From: Anaerotardibacter muris
Lineage (GTDB): Bacteria; Actinomycetota; Coriobacteriia; Coriobacteriales; Eggerthellaceae
Assembly: GCF_943192915.1 (NCBI RefSeq)
Contig: NZ_CALPCD010000002.1
Location: forward strand, 233,937-297,936
Direction: 5' to 3'
Length of the DNA: 64,000 nt
Positions within the stretch are counted from its first letter, which is position 1, and every line of letters begins with the position of its first letter. Under the pieces are notes generated by a model. It searched no databases, was not told the DNA's origin, and worked only from the letters and a program-made list of their open reading frames with translations. The translations under genes and the position numbers were made by a program. Below are positions 53,157-61,336 of this stretch, piece after piece.

Positions 53157-54365
53157 ATGGAAACGTACCCTCGAACGAAAGGCACCCTGGTCAAAAGCAC
53201 TATGGTCAAAGCAAGCGCAAACAGCAACGTACTCGTACTGATCCTCGCCGTAGGCGTTTTCGGCATCCTGAACACGGAAATGGGCGTGGTAGGCATCGTG
53301 CCCGAAGTCGCGCGCACCTATGGCGTTTCAGTCGCGGATGCTTCACTGCTCGTCAGTGGTTTCGCGCTGGTGGTGGCTATTGCGGCTCCCATCATGCCGC
53401 TGCTCTTTTCCAAGATGAATCGCAAGGCCGTGATGCTGCTGACCTTGGGGATCTTCACGATCTGCAACGGCGCGGCGGCCTTCGCACCCTCCTTCGAAGC
53501 GATGCTCACATTGCGCGTGGTGCCTGCCGCGTTCCATCCGCTCTACACTTCGATGGCACTGGCGATCGCCTCGCAAATGGGCACGCCCGAAGCGTCCGCG
53601 AAAGCATCCTCGCGCGTGTTCGTGGGCGTATCGGCTGGTATGGTGCTGGGTGCACCAGTCTCGAGCGCGCTGGCTTCTGTCTTTTCGCTCTTCGCATCGA
53701 TGATGTTCTTTGCACTGGTCACGCTGGTGGTGTTCATCGCTACGTTGTTCTTGGTACCGTCGATGCCTGTGCGCGATCCGCTTTCTTACGGCAAACAACT
53801 GGCCATCCTGAAGAAGCCGCTGTTGTGGGCCTCGCTCATCTCTGTGGTGGTATTGAATGGCGCGATGTTCGGCTTCTATGGATTCCTTGCAGACTACCTT
53901 GAAGCCGGACTTTTGTTGGTGCCCGCTGCGGTCAGCGCAATGTTGCTAGCCTACGGCGGCGCGAACATCGTAGGCAACCTGGCGGCAGGAAAACTGCTGG
54001 CGAATACCCCTGTAAAGACCGCGCGCTTCATTCCCCTTGCCCTGCTGGCTGCCTTCGGCGTGCTATTCGCAACGGCTTCGCTTGCGATCGCAGGGTGCGT
54101 GCTACTCGTTATCATCGGCATATTGGCAGGTATCGCGAACAACGTGAACCAATTCCTGGTTGCCACCGCCGCCCCCGAAGCACCCGATTTCGCCAACGGC
54201 CTTTACTTGACCGCCGCGAACCTGGGCGTGACCCTCTTCACTCCTGTGCTGGGCGCGCTCATCTCCCAAGGCGGCGCGCTGTTCTCGGTCTCTGGGGTTC
54301 TCGTACTGCTGGCTTGCGCCTTCTTCCTGATCGCTTGGCGCCAATGCCTGAACAAGACCACCTAG
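53157..54365 (+). CDS. MFS transporter, AraJ/YdhP-like
   Basis: About 402 residues and twelve predicted helices. The first, VLVLILAVGVFGILNTEMGV, is followed by VGIVPEVARTYGVSVADASL, the pattern of the AraJ/YdhP sugar-or-drug efflux group. LLFSKMNRKAVMLLTLGIF is the loop 2-3 motif. The second half shows LAYGGANIVGNLAAGKLLA and PDFANGLYLTAANLGVTLF. The start is uncertain: ATG 53157 is used, but TTG 53130 and ATG 53202 are possible and none has a strong ribosome site. It is divergent from the LysR gene. The exported compound is unknown. Confidence 0.9.
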   Translation: METYPRTKGTLVKSTMVKASANSNVLVLILAVGVFGILNTEMGVVGIVPEVARTYGVSVADASLLVSGFALVVAIAAPIMPLLFSKMNRKAVMLLTLGIFTICNGAAAFAPSFEAMLTLRVVPAAFHPLYTSMALAIASQMGTPEASAKASSRVFVGVSAGMVLGAPVSSALASVFSLFASMMFFALVTLVVFIATLFLVPSMPVRDPLSYGKQLAILKKPLLWASLISVVVLNGAMFGFYGFLADYLEAGLLLVPAAVSAMLLAYGGANIVGNLAAGKLLANTPVKTARFIPLALLAAFGVLFATASLAIAGCVLLVIIGILAGIANNVNQFLVATAAPEAPDFANGLYLTAANLGVTLFTPVLGALISQGGALFSVSGVLVLLACAFFLIAWRQCLNKTT

Positions 54366-54464
54366 CGAACGAGACAATTCAGCCACGGACCCAAAGTGTA
54401 CTAGTTGATGACCGACCTCGAAGCGTTCCAGCTTCATGCTTTTAAGGCATTTCATAATATCCAA

Positions 54465-54479
54465 TATAGGCATTAGTAA
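54465..54479. promoter_or_regulatory. Candidate LysR site 2 (TATAGGCATTAGTAA)
   Basis: A 15-bp run joining TATAGGCATT and ATTAGTAA, both of which also occur in the LysR-MFS gap. It lies 60 bp before the hydrolase start. Confidence 0.4.
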
Positions 54480-54538
54480 ACTACCGCGAGCGCTCGTAAA
54501 GTATGAATAGAACCTGAACCAACAGAAAGGCGACACCC

Positions 54539-55519
54539 ATGCCGAAACTAGAATTGACTCCCATCTGGGACAAGGTTTTCCCACAAAGCGACGCAGTCGA
54601 ACACAGCAAGATCACCTTCCACAACCGCTATGGCATCGAGCTGGCGGCTGATCTTTACAAACCTAAAGATGCGACTGGCCCCTTCGCCGCCATCGCCATC
54701 TCGGGCCCATTCGGCGCGGTGAAGGAGCAATCAAGCGGCCTCTATGCACAAACGCTGGCTGAACGAGGATTTCTCACCCTCGCCTTCGACCCTTCGTTCA
54801 CGGGCGAAAGTGGCGGGGATGTTCGCTATATGGCTGCTGGCGAATTCGGCATCGAAGATTTCAGTGCCGCGGTCGACTACCTCAGCTGTCGCAACGACGT
54901 TGACCCTGAGCGCATCGGCATCCTAGGCATTTGCGGCTGGGGCGGCATGGCCTTGGCTGCTGCCGCAAACGACCCACGCATCAAGGCAACGGTCGCCAGC
55001 ACCATGTACGACATGAGTCGCGTGGCTGCCAATGGCTACTTCGATGCAGACGACAACCCGCAGGCTCGCAACCAGGCGCGTGCTGCGATGGCCGCTCAGC
55101 GCACGGCTGACTACCAATCTGGCAACAATGTACGCGGCGGCGGTGTGGTGGATCCGCTGCCCGACGATGCACCCTACTTCGTGAAGGACTACCACACCTA
55201 TTACAAGACGCCGCGCGGTTATCATGCGCGCTCGCTCAACTCCAACGATGGCTGGGCCGTGATAGGCCAATGGACTTTGGGCACGTTACCGCTGCTCACC
55301 TATATTGGCGAGATCGAACGTCCTGTGTTGATCGTCCATGGTGAAAAGGCACATTCCCGCTACTTCGGCGAGACAGCCTACGAACGGATGAAAGCTGGTA
55401 TCGCACCCGATAACAAGGAGCTGCTCATCATCCCGGGCGCCAGCCACACCGACCTGTATGACCAGGTGGACATCATTCCCTTCGACACCATCCAGGAATT
55501 CTTCACCACCAACCTCTAA
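54539..55519 (+). CDS. Alpha/beta hydrolase, dienelactone-hydrolase/YcjY type
   Basis: A 326-residue cytosolic hydrolase. GPFGAVKEQSSGLYAQTLA forms the oxyanion and lid start; FDPSFTGESGGD is typical of YcjY-like proteins. The nucleophile elbow is GICGWGGMAL, with Cys in place of the usual Ser. The Asp/His follow in VLIVHGEKAHSRYF and IPGASHTDLYDQ. GAAAGGCG lies before ATG 54539. A motif shared with the LysR-MFS gap lies upstream, so it may be co-regulated with the pump. The substrate is unknown. Confidence 0.9.
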   Translation: MPKLELTPIWDKVFPQSDAVEHSKITFHNRYGIELAADLYKPKDATGPFAAIAISGPFGAVKEQSSGLYAQTLAERGFLTLAFDPSFTGESGGDVRYMAAGEFGIEDFSAAVDYLSCRNDVDPERIGILGICGWGGMALAAAANDPRIKATVASTMYDMSRVAANGYFDADDNPQARNQARAAMAAQRTADYQSGNNVRGGGVVDPLPDDAPYFVKDYHTYYKTPRGYHARSLNSNDGWAVIGQWTLGTLPLLTYIGEIERPVLIVHGEKAHSRYFGETAYERMKAGIAPDNKELLIIPGASHTDLYDQVDIIPFDTIQEFFTTNL

Positions 55520-55540
55520 GACGAGGCGCATACGTTCAGA

Positions 55541-55580
55541 ACGGACGTTTTAGGACAGGCTACTAAAGCGTCCGTTTTCT
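55541..55580 (+). terminator. Intrinsic terminator of the hydrolase gene
   Basis: A 13-bp stem ACGGACGTTTTAG/CTAAAGCGTCCGT (one G-T pair) with a 9-nt loop is followed by TTTCT. Confidence 0.88.
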
Positions 55581-55635
55581 TACATGACGTGATAGGCTAG
55601 ATGAGTATTCGACCCGCAACAGAACCGAGGCGTGC

Positions 55636-56247
55636 ATGGCGAAGGCGATGAACATACTCTATGACGTTCACGATGGACTGTATGTGAACCTGACCAATCG
55701 CTGCTCATGCAGCTGCACGTTCTGCATCCGCAACGAAAGCGATGGTGCGCATGGCTCGGACACGCTCTGGCTCGAGCACGAACCCACTGCCGATGAAGTG
55801 ATCGAAGCGCTGAAGGCTACGGATCTTTCGCCCTATTCTGAAGTGGTGTTCTGCGGATATGGCGAACCTACTGAAGCCTTCGACGTGTTGAAAGAGGTCG
55901 CGCACTGGCTGAAGGAGAACACGGATCTTCCCGTGCGCATCAACACCAACGGCCAGGGCTCCCTCATCTGCGGGCGAGATATCGCGCCCGAACTGGAAGG
56001 GCTGATCGATGCGCTTTCTATCAGCCTGAACACGCCCGATGCGGCGGACTATCTTGCTCTCACGCGTAGCCGTTACGGCGAGCAAGCCTTTGATGCAGTG
56101 CTCGATTTCGCACGACGGGCGAAAGCCTACGTGCCCAACATCACACTAACAACAGTAGGGAGCACCATCACGCCAGAGCAGGAAGCTGAATGCGCGCGCA
56201 TTTGCGAAGACCTTGGCGTGAACTACCGCATCCGCCCCCTCGTCTAA
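55636..56247 (+). CDS. Radical SAM protein, TatD-associated type
   Basis: A 203-residue short radical SAM protein. The cluster motif is NRCSCSCTFCIRNESDGAHG (Cys-x3-Cys-x2-Cys), preceded by LYVNLTNRC. VVFCGYGEPTEAFDVL is the glycine-rich SAM-binding strand; VRINTNGQGSLICGRDI and LSISLNTPDAADYLAL follow. This size and motif set is typical of the family named for its neighbourhood with TatD nuclease genes, but here tatD is not adjacent. GAGGCGTG lies before ATG 55636, with a second ATG four codons in. The reaction is unknown. Confidence 0.92.
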   Translation: MAKAMNILYDVHDGLYVNLTNRCSCSCTFCIRNESDGAHGSDTLWLEHEPTADEVIEALKATDLSPYSEVVFCGYGEPTEAFDVLKEVAHWLKENTDLPVRINTNGQGSLICGRDIAPELEGLIDALSISLNTPDAADYLALTRSRYGEQAFDAVLDFARRAKAYVPNITLTTVGSTITPEQEAECARICEDLGVNYRIRPLV

Positions 56248-56255
56248 TTATCAAA

Positions 56256-56331
56256 GGGGACAGGTCGAAAGTATCAAACGGGATCTCTGGCCTGTCCCTT
56301 TTCTGTCCAGGACAGTTTGGGACCTGTCCCC
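56256..56331. repeat. Palindromic repeat, copy H (terminator-like)
   Basis: The outer arms GGGGACAGGTC (56256-56266) and GACCTGTCCCC (56321-56331) are perfect. The inner CCTGTCCC followed by TTTT pairs with the left GGGACAGG. From about 56270 on it parallels copy C (GGGATCTCTGGCCTGTCCCT shared). It begins 8 nt behind the radical SAM stop. Confidence 0.85.
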
Positions 56332-56452
56332 TTTTCAACAAACGCGCAACAGATACGCGGTGAACGCTGCAAGCATGCTCCCACGCGAGAAAATGGTAAG
56401 CGACACATCGTTCATTAAGCATCGTAATATCTGTCATGCAAAGGAGGCACGA

Positions 56453-57250
56453 ATGTATCCCGACCTGAATAACAAGATCGCTGTTGTCACTGGCGCAGGA
56501 AGCGGCCTCGGCGAAGGTATCGCTCGCCGTTTTCTAGAAGAGGGCATGAAGGTAGTGGTGAACTATCACAGCGACCGTTCCAAACTTGGCGCATGCGACC
56601 TAGCAGCAGAATTCAACGCCAACTCCGATAAGCCACAAGCCGTTGCCGTGCAAGCAGACTGCTCTACCGAAGAAGGTGCCGCGAAACTCTATCAGGCAGC
56701 CATCGACAACTTCGGCGACCTGGATGTTTGGGTAAATAACGCAGGCATAGAATCGCGTTACGAGACCCATGAGCTACCCCTTGAAGTTTGGGACAAGACC
56801 ATCCAAGTGAACCTGACTGGCGTGTTCCTTGGTTCCCGCGAAGCGCTCAAGCATTTCATCAAGAAGGGCAAGCCAGGCAACATCATCAACATGTCGTCCG
56901 TACACGAGAAGATCCCCTGGCCAACCTTCGCCGCCTATACTGCATCCAAGGGCGGCGTGAAGCTCTTCACGCAGACCATCGCGCTCGAATACGCAAGCCG
57001 CAACATTCGCGCTAACTGCATCGCTCCTGGAGCTATCGAAACGCCCATCAATGCAGAAAAGTTCGCCGACCCTGCTGCGCGCGAGCAAACTCAGAGCATG
57101 ATCCCGGCCGATCGCATCGGCAAGGTCAACGACATTTCCGAAGCTGCAGCGTGGCTCGCTTCCGACCAGTCCAATTACATGACTGGCCAAAGCTTGATCA
57201 TCGATGGCGGCATGACGCTCTACCCCTCCTTCGAACGCGGTGATGGCTAA
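56453..57250 (+). CDS. SDR-family dehydrogenase, glucose 1-dehydrogenase-like
   Basis: A 265-residue classical short-chain dehydrogenase. The cofactor motif is VVTGAGSGLGEGIARRF; NNAG lies in VWVNNAGIESRYE. The catalytic Ser is in NMSSVHEKIPW, with YTASKGG (Tyr-x3-Lys) as the active site. CIAPGAIETPINAEKF and GQSLIIDGGMTLYPS complete the fold. The overall pattern matches glucose 1-dehydrogenase (beta-D-glucose to gluconolactone). AAGGAGG lies before ATG 56453. The stop overlaps the next ATG by one base (TAATG), so the enzyme is made together with a lactonase. This supports a sugar-lactone pathway, but the exact sugar is inferred. Confidence 0.88.
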   Translation: MYPDLNNKIAVVTGAGSGLGEGIARRFLEEGMKVVVNYHSDRSKLGACDLAAEFNANSDKPQAVAVQADCSTEEGAAKLYQAAIDNFGDLDVWVNNAGIESRYETHELPLEVWDKTIQVNLTGVFLGSREALKHFIKKGKPGNIINMSSVHEKIPWPTFAAYTASKGGVKLFTQTIALEYASRNIRANCIAPGAIETPINAEKFADPAAREQTQSMIPADRIGKVNDISEAAAWLASDQSNYMTGQSLIIDGGMTLYPSFERGDG

Positions 57251-58419
57251 TGGCAACGCCGAAGACGCGCCGTCTTTACGTAAGCGGCTACAACAACGGT
57301 GCCACCGATGCCGGCATCCATGTGTTCGACGTAGATGTGGAGAACAAGAGCTCTCAGCTGGTCGCCACTTCAGCGGGCGTTGAAAGTCCCTCGTTCATCG
57401 AGTTCGCAGGTCAAGCAGTCTATGCTGCAAGCGAAGCACCTGATCATGGCGGTCTGGCTCACTACGTCATGAATGCTCAAGGTGTCCCTGAACTGCAAGA
57501 TCAGGTCTCCTTCTCAGGCGCTGCTGGCACCTGCTATGTGCTCACTAACGAAGGTACTACCCACGCTTACGGGGCGGACTATAATAGCGGCTCGATCAGC
57601 TCATGCAAGATCGACGCGCAAGGCGCACTGCGCGAGCCGGTCACCATCATCCAGCACGAAGGCCACTGCGCTCCGCGTTTGAAGGACGACCCGTATTTCG
57701 ATCGTCAAACTTCACCCCACGTGCACACCTTGAGCTTCATCCCAGGTACCAACCTGCTTGCTGCCGTTGACCTGGGCCTTGACCTTATCACCATCTATCA
57801 GACCGATGAAACTGGTCAGATCGTGAGCGCTGAAGGTGACCCTGTCATCAGTTCACGCAACGACAACCGTCGCGAAATGGGATGGGAAGCAAACTTCCCT
57901 GGTATCAAACCTGTAGCTGTCGTAGAGGCGCCGCTATTCTCAGGTCCTCGTATCATCGCTTATCATCCATCGGGTCGCTATGCTGCGCTCATCTGCGAGA
58001 TCGGTTGCGAGCTGATCATTTGGAAGATCAGTGAAGACGGTTTGCACTGGACGCCTGTTTCCAATTGGAACTTGCTCCAAGATGCGCCGGGCGCACTTGA
58101 GATGAAGGAAGCACCACGCGCTGCTCACGTGCAATTCACCAATGATGGCCGCTTCATCTACACATCTACACGTGGTATCGACCAGCTCATGTGGTTTGAG
58201 ATCGACGAAGCATGCGATATGAAACAACGCTGGAGCTGCCCCTGTGGAGGCGGTACGCCACGCCACTTCGCCCTGAGCCCCGACGATGAAGTGCTGGCGG
58301 TTGGGAACAAGACCGGCAACAGCATCTCGATCTTCACGCGCGATGCGAATACAGGCATGTTGGAGCAGGTCATGAGCATCTCCTGCCCCCAACCCAGCTG
58401 CGTAGTCTGGGGTGACTAG
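57250..58419 (+). CDS. Lactonase family protein (6-phosphogluconolactonase type, seven-bladed propeller)
   Basis: A 389-residue beta-propeller of the YbhE/Pgl lactonase family. Repeats begin LYVSGYNNGATDAGIHVFDV. GADYNSGSISSCKI, SPHVHTLSFIPGTNLLAAVD (HxH region) and GRFIYTSTRGIDQLMWF follow, ending PRHFALSPDDEVLAVGNKTG. Members hydrolyse 6-phosphoglucono- or related lactones, while some act on other sugar lactones. It is translationally coupled to the dehydrogenase in front (TAATG), which would make its lactone. A hairpin terminator lies about 75 nt behind the stop. Confidence 0.9.
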   Translation: MATPKTRRLYVSGYNNGATDAGIHVFDVDVENKSSQLVATSAGVESPSFIEFAGQAVYAASEAPDHGGLAHYVMNAQGVPELQDQVSFSGAAGTCYVLTNEGTTHAYGADYNSGSISSCKIDAQGALREPVTIIQHEGHCAPRLKDDPYFDRQTSPHVHTLSFIPGTNLLAAVDLGLDLITIYQTDETGQIVSAEGDPVISSRNDNRREMGWEANFPGIKPVAVVEAPLFSGPRIIAYHPSGRYAALICEIGCELIIWKISEDGLHWTPVSNWNLLQDAPGALEMKEAPRAAHVQFTNDGRFIYTSTRGIDQLMWFEIDEACDMKQRWSCPCGGGTPRHFALSPDDEVLAVGNKTGNSISIFTRDANTGMLEQVMSISCPQPSCVVWGD

Positions 58420-58495
58420 AGCGCGACAACCGTGCACGCGCCGCGAATGTAAGGTAAGGGTGCAGAACTTACTCTGAACACCAACTTCCAAACCA

Positions 58496-58521
58496 GAAGG
58501 CAACCCATTTGGGTTGCCTTC
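58496..58521. terminator. Intrinsic terminator behind the lactonase gene
   Basis: Perfect 12-bp inverted repeat GAAGGCAACCCA/TGGGTTGCCTTC. It resembles the hairpin at 12051 (GAAGGCGACCCA). It separates the lactonase from the convergent mtnA gene. Confidence 0.75.
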
Positions 58522-58639
58522 ATGTATAAAACGCATGAGGCAGTGCAGCGCATGAGCCCGAAGAGCGAAACAGCGCCAGCGGGTAAGTTATGCAGCCTTA
58601 TCTCGTGTTCGCGGCGCCCTAAAAGCTTGGGCTCGAACC

Positions 58640-59746
58640 CTACACCAGCGCGGCTATCTCAGCTGGTTCAGCAATGCCGCGCTCGGTGATGATAGCCGTG
58701 ATCAATTCCGCAGGAGTTACATCGAAGGCGGGATTATAGACCGCCACTCCTTCAACGGGTGGATCTTGCACCTCGGCCGCTGCACGCTCTTCGATAGGAA
58801 TATCGCGCGCATCCTTAGCGTTCAAATCGACCGTGGTAGTGGGCGCTACCACATAGAACGGAATGCCAAAATGCGAAGCCAGGATCGCCACGCCCAACGT
58901 GCCGATCTTATTGGCGGTATCGCCATTGGCCGCGATGCGATCAGCGCCCACGCACACCGCATCGACCAAGCCCTGAGCCATCACGCTGGCAGCCATATCA
59001 TCGCAGATCAGCGTAACAGGGATGCTCGCTTTCGCCAGCTCGAATGCTGTCAAACGTGCCCCCTGGCACAGCGGCCGCGTCTCGTCTGCATAGACCATCT
59101 CGATCTTGCCCGCTTCAGCCGCCGCGTAGATGACACCCAACGCCGTTCCATAGAATGCGGTGGCCAAACTACCCGCATTGCAATGCGTCAACACGCGCGA
59201 ACCAGGCTTCAGCAACGCAGCGCCGAATTCGCCCATGGCTCGATTGGAATTCTCGTCTTCCACGATGAGCTGCTTGGTCAGTTCATAAAGACGGTCGACC
59301 ACAACATCAAGCCCATCACCAGTAGCAAGTTCTTCGGCCACGAGCTGCATAGCCACATCGACCATGTGTTGCAGGTTCACTGCTGTAGGCCTGGCTGTTG
59401 CGATCTGCTCGGCGGCTTCATCCATGAACGTGCGGAAGTTCTCGATGTCCGCCGCGCTGTTCGCATCGAGCTCGCCACTCAAGGTCTTCGAGCGTGCTTC
59501 AACCGCTGCGAGCGCAACTGCTGCCGCGCCAGCCACCCCAATGGCCGGAGCACCGCGCACTCGCAGGACCTTGATCGCCTCGATCGCATCGCGCCAATCA
59601 GTGATGAACAGGTATTTCTCTTCGTAAGGAAGCAGGGTCTGGTCGATGATCCGCAGCACCAGATCTCCCTCTGGGATCGGTGCCATATCAGGTGTCGCGC
59701 GCACCAGATCGATCGTGCGCGGAAGGTTGTCGATGTCCAGCCTCAA
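58640..59746 (-). CDS. mtnA: Methylthioribose-1-phosphate isomerase
   Basis: Converts 5-methylthioribose-1-phosphate to the ribulose isomer in methionine salvage, 368 residues in the cytosol. VLRVRGAPAIGVAGAAAVAL is the N-terminal signature. The catalytic Cys is in VLTHCNAGSLATAFYGTALG, and the catalytic Asp in GADRIAANGDTANKIGT. ADETRPLCQGARLTAFEL and PFYVVAPTTTVDLNA are further family marks. It belongs to the eIF2B-like fold, but these residues point to MtnA and not to eIF2B. No other salvage genes (mtnB, mtnK, mtnX) lie in the window, so this enzyme may feed a shunt pathway. Confidence 0.95.
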   Translation of the reverse strand: MRLDIDNLPRTIDLVRATPDMAPIPEGDLVLRIIDQTLLPYEEKYLFITDWRDAIEAIKVLRVRGAPAIGVAGAAAVALAAVEARSKTLSGELDANSAADIENFRTFMDEAAEQIATARPTAVNLQHMVDVAMQLVAEELATGDGLDVVVDRLYELTKQLIVEDENSNRAMGEFGAALLKPGSRVLTHCNAGSLATAFYGTALGVIYAAAEAGKIEMVYADETRPLCQGARLTAFELAKASIPVTLICDDMAASVMAQGLVDAVCVGADRIAANGDTANKIGTLGVAILASHFGIPFYVVAPTTTVDLNAKDARDIPIEERAAAEVQDPPVEGVAVYNPAFDVTPAELITAIITERGIAEPAEIAALV

Positions 59747-59928
59747 ACTGCCTCCTTGTTGTCCCCTGTTATTTAGTACGTTTTAACAATATACCAGCAG
59801 TTAATCACCGAGAAAGATGCTATACTTTTACAAATTGTGCGACCCTGCCCTTTTTCGGAAAGAGCCGCATGAGAACGGAGGGTCTCCTCCACGAAGAAAG
59901 AGCCTAAAAGCCCTAATCAGAGGAACGT

Positions 59929-61335
59929 ATGCAGAGCATGTGGATCAGCGTTGTCCTGATCGTGTTGGTCATAGTGATTGGTTTGATCGCCGGATCGCGC
60001 CTGAGCGCACCTGGCCCTCAGCGTCGCGCTGTCAATGCCGCCTTCATATCGCTGGCAGTTTTGGCCATCCTCTTCTTCATCCTCATCAACGCATTCCCGG
60101 GCGACTGGATCGTTCCCTTCTTCACGGTAGCTTGCATCGTTGTTCCGATATGTCTCTACGTCGGATTCACTCGTGCGGCAGTCTCTGCACAAAAAGCAGC
60201 TGACAAGAAGGCTTTCGAGATTCCACGCGCTGCGATGGAATGGACCGACGAAGACCTTCAGCCAGATTCCGAACCTGCTAAAGCCGCTACTGCTACCGCA
60301 CCTGCGCCTGCTGTTGAAGCGAAGCCCAAGGCTAAAGCAGAGGCCAAGCCAGAATCCAAGCCGAAACAAGCCGAAGCTAAGAAAGCTACTCCTGCTCAGG
60401 CTGTGGCAGAACCCAAGAAGGTCGAGGCCAAACCTGACACGAAGCCAGAAGCGAAACCTGAAGCCAAGGCAGAAAAGCCTGTTCAGGCTCCCGCAAAGAA
60501 GGCTGAAGCTGCAGAAGAGAAGTCCATGCCCAAGGCTGTCGAGGCTGCTCCTAAGCCCGAGGTAAAAGAATCTCAGCCCGAACCCAAGCTTGAGCCGAAG
60601 CCAAAAGCCGAACCCAAGATCTCCGAAGATATCCAGGCATCGCTCACTGCTAAGGGCGCTGAGCCCGAGCCCGTCAAGGAACCTGCACCTCATTTCACGG
60701 CCGCTGCTTCTGCTGACCTGCTCACTGGCAAGTCTGAACAAACGGAAGAGCCTGCAGCTCGCAAGTCTTTGCTCAACGAGATCGAGGCTCTGGTGGAACG
60801 CGACCTGAACATCGGTCGCAAGATCGCAGAAGGCGCTTCCGACGAAGAGGTCCGCGCCGCCGAAGCAAAACCGCTCGAATACGAAGGTTCTCATCTGCCC
60901 GCTTCGCTCCAGATTCCCGAAAAGCCCGCGGAACCTGCTGCCCCAGCTCAACCTGAACCAGCTGCTGTTCCTGCTTCACCTGCTCCTGCAGCAGCTCCGT
61001 CAACCCCAGCTCCAACCCCTGTTGCCGTGCCCGCTCCCGCTCCAGAGCCCGAACCCAAGAAAGAGCCACTCGATCCCTTCACCGAATTCTGCAACAAGGC
61101 AGCCACGCTGCGTGACCAAGGCTCCTATGCGGTCGCAGCGGTCATCTTCAACAAAGCGGCAGCTTCAGCACCTTCTGCTGGCGATGCCCGTACTGCTCAA
61201 TTCGATGAGCTTTCCTGCTATGTCAAAGCTGGCGAGACCGCAAAGGCCAAGGCGCTTGCCGCGAAGCTTCGTCAATCCAGCGTGCTCACACGCTTTGAGC
61301 GCATAAAGCTCGATGCGGTCGAGAGGATGGGCTAG
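59929..61335 (+). CDS. Membrane protein with Pro/Ala/Lys-rich linker and TPR-like C-terminus
   Basis: A 468-residue protein in three parts. Two or three N-terminal membrane helices (MWISVVLIVLVIVIGLIAG; FISLAVLAILFFILINAF; FFTVACIVVPICLYVGF) lead to a disordered region of about 300 residues. That region is dominated by AKAEAKPE-type repeats of Lys, Glu, Pro and Ala (about 110-400). The last 70 residues form alpha-helical TPR-like repeats (TEFCNKAATLRDQGSYAVAA, AIFNKAAASAPSAGDA-like). AGGAACG precedes ATG 59929, and TGCTATACT at 59818-59826 may be an extended -10. The VanW gene follows after one base. No catalytic domain is seen; a scaffold role at the envelope is plausible. Confidence 0.8.
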   Translation: MQSMWISVVLIVLVIVIGLIAGSRLSAPGPQRRAVNAAFISLAVLAILFFILINAFPGDWIVPFFTVACIVVPICLYVGFTRAAVSAQKAADKKAFEIPRAAMEWTDEDLQPDSEPAKAATATAPAPAVEAKPKAKAEAKPESKPKQAEAKKATPAQAVAEPKKVEAKPDTKPEAKPEAKAEKPVQAPAKKAEAAEEKSMPKAVEAAPKPEVKESQPEPKLEPKPKAEPKISEDIQASLTAKGAEPEPVKEPAPHFTAAASADLLTGKSEQTEEPAARKSLLNEIEALVERDLNIGRKIAEGASDEEVRAAEAKPLEYEGSHLPASLQIPEKPAEPAAPAQPEPAAVPASPAPAAAPSTPAPTPVAVPAPAPEPEPKKEPLDPFTEFCNKAATLRDQGSYAVAAVIFNKAAASAPSAGDARTAQFDELSCYVKAGETAKAKALAAKLRQSSVLTRFERIKLDAVERMG

Positions 61336-61336
61336 C

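Noticed and set aside
59917..60951. 344-residue Leu/Gly/Phe-rich frame on the minus strand
   Set aside because: Antisense to the Lys/Glu/Pro/Ala repeats of the envelope protein; repeats in one strand always yield such repetitive shadow frames.
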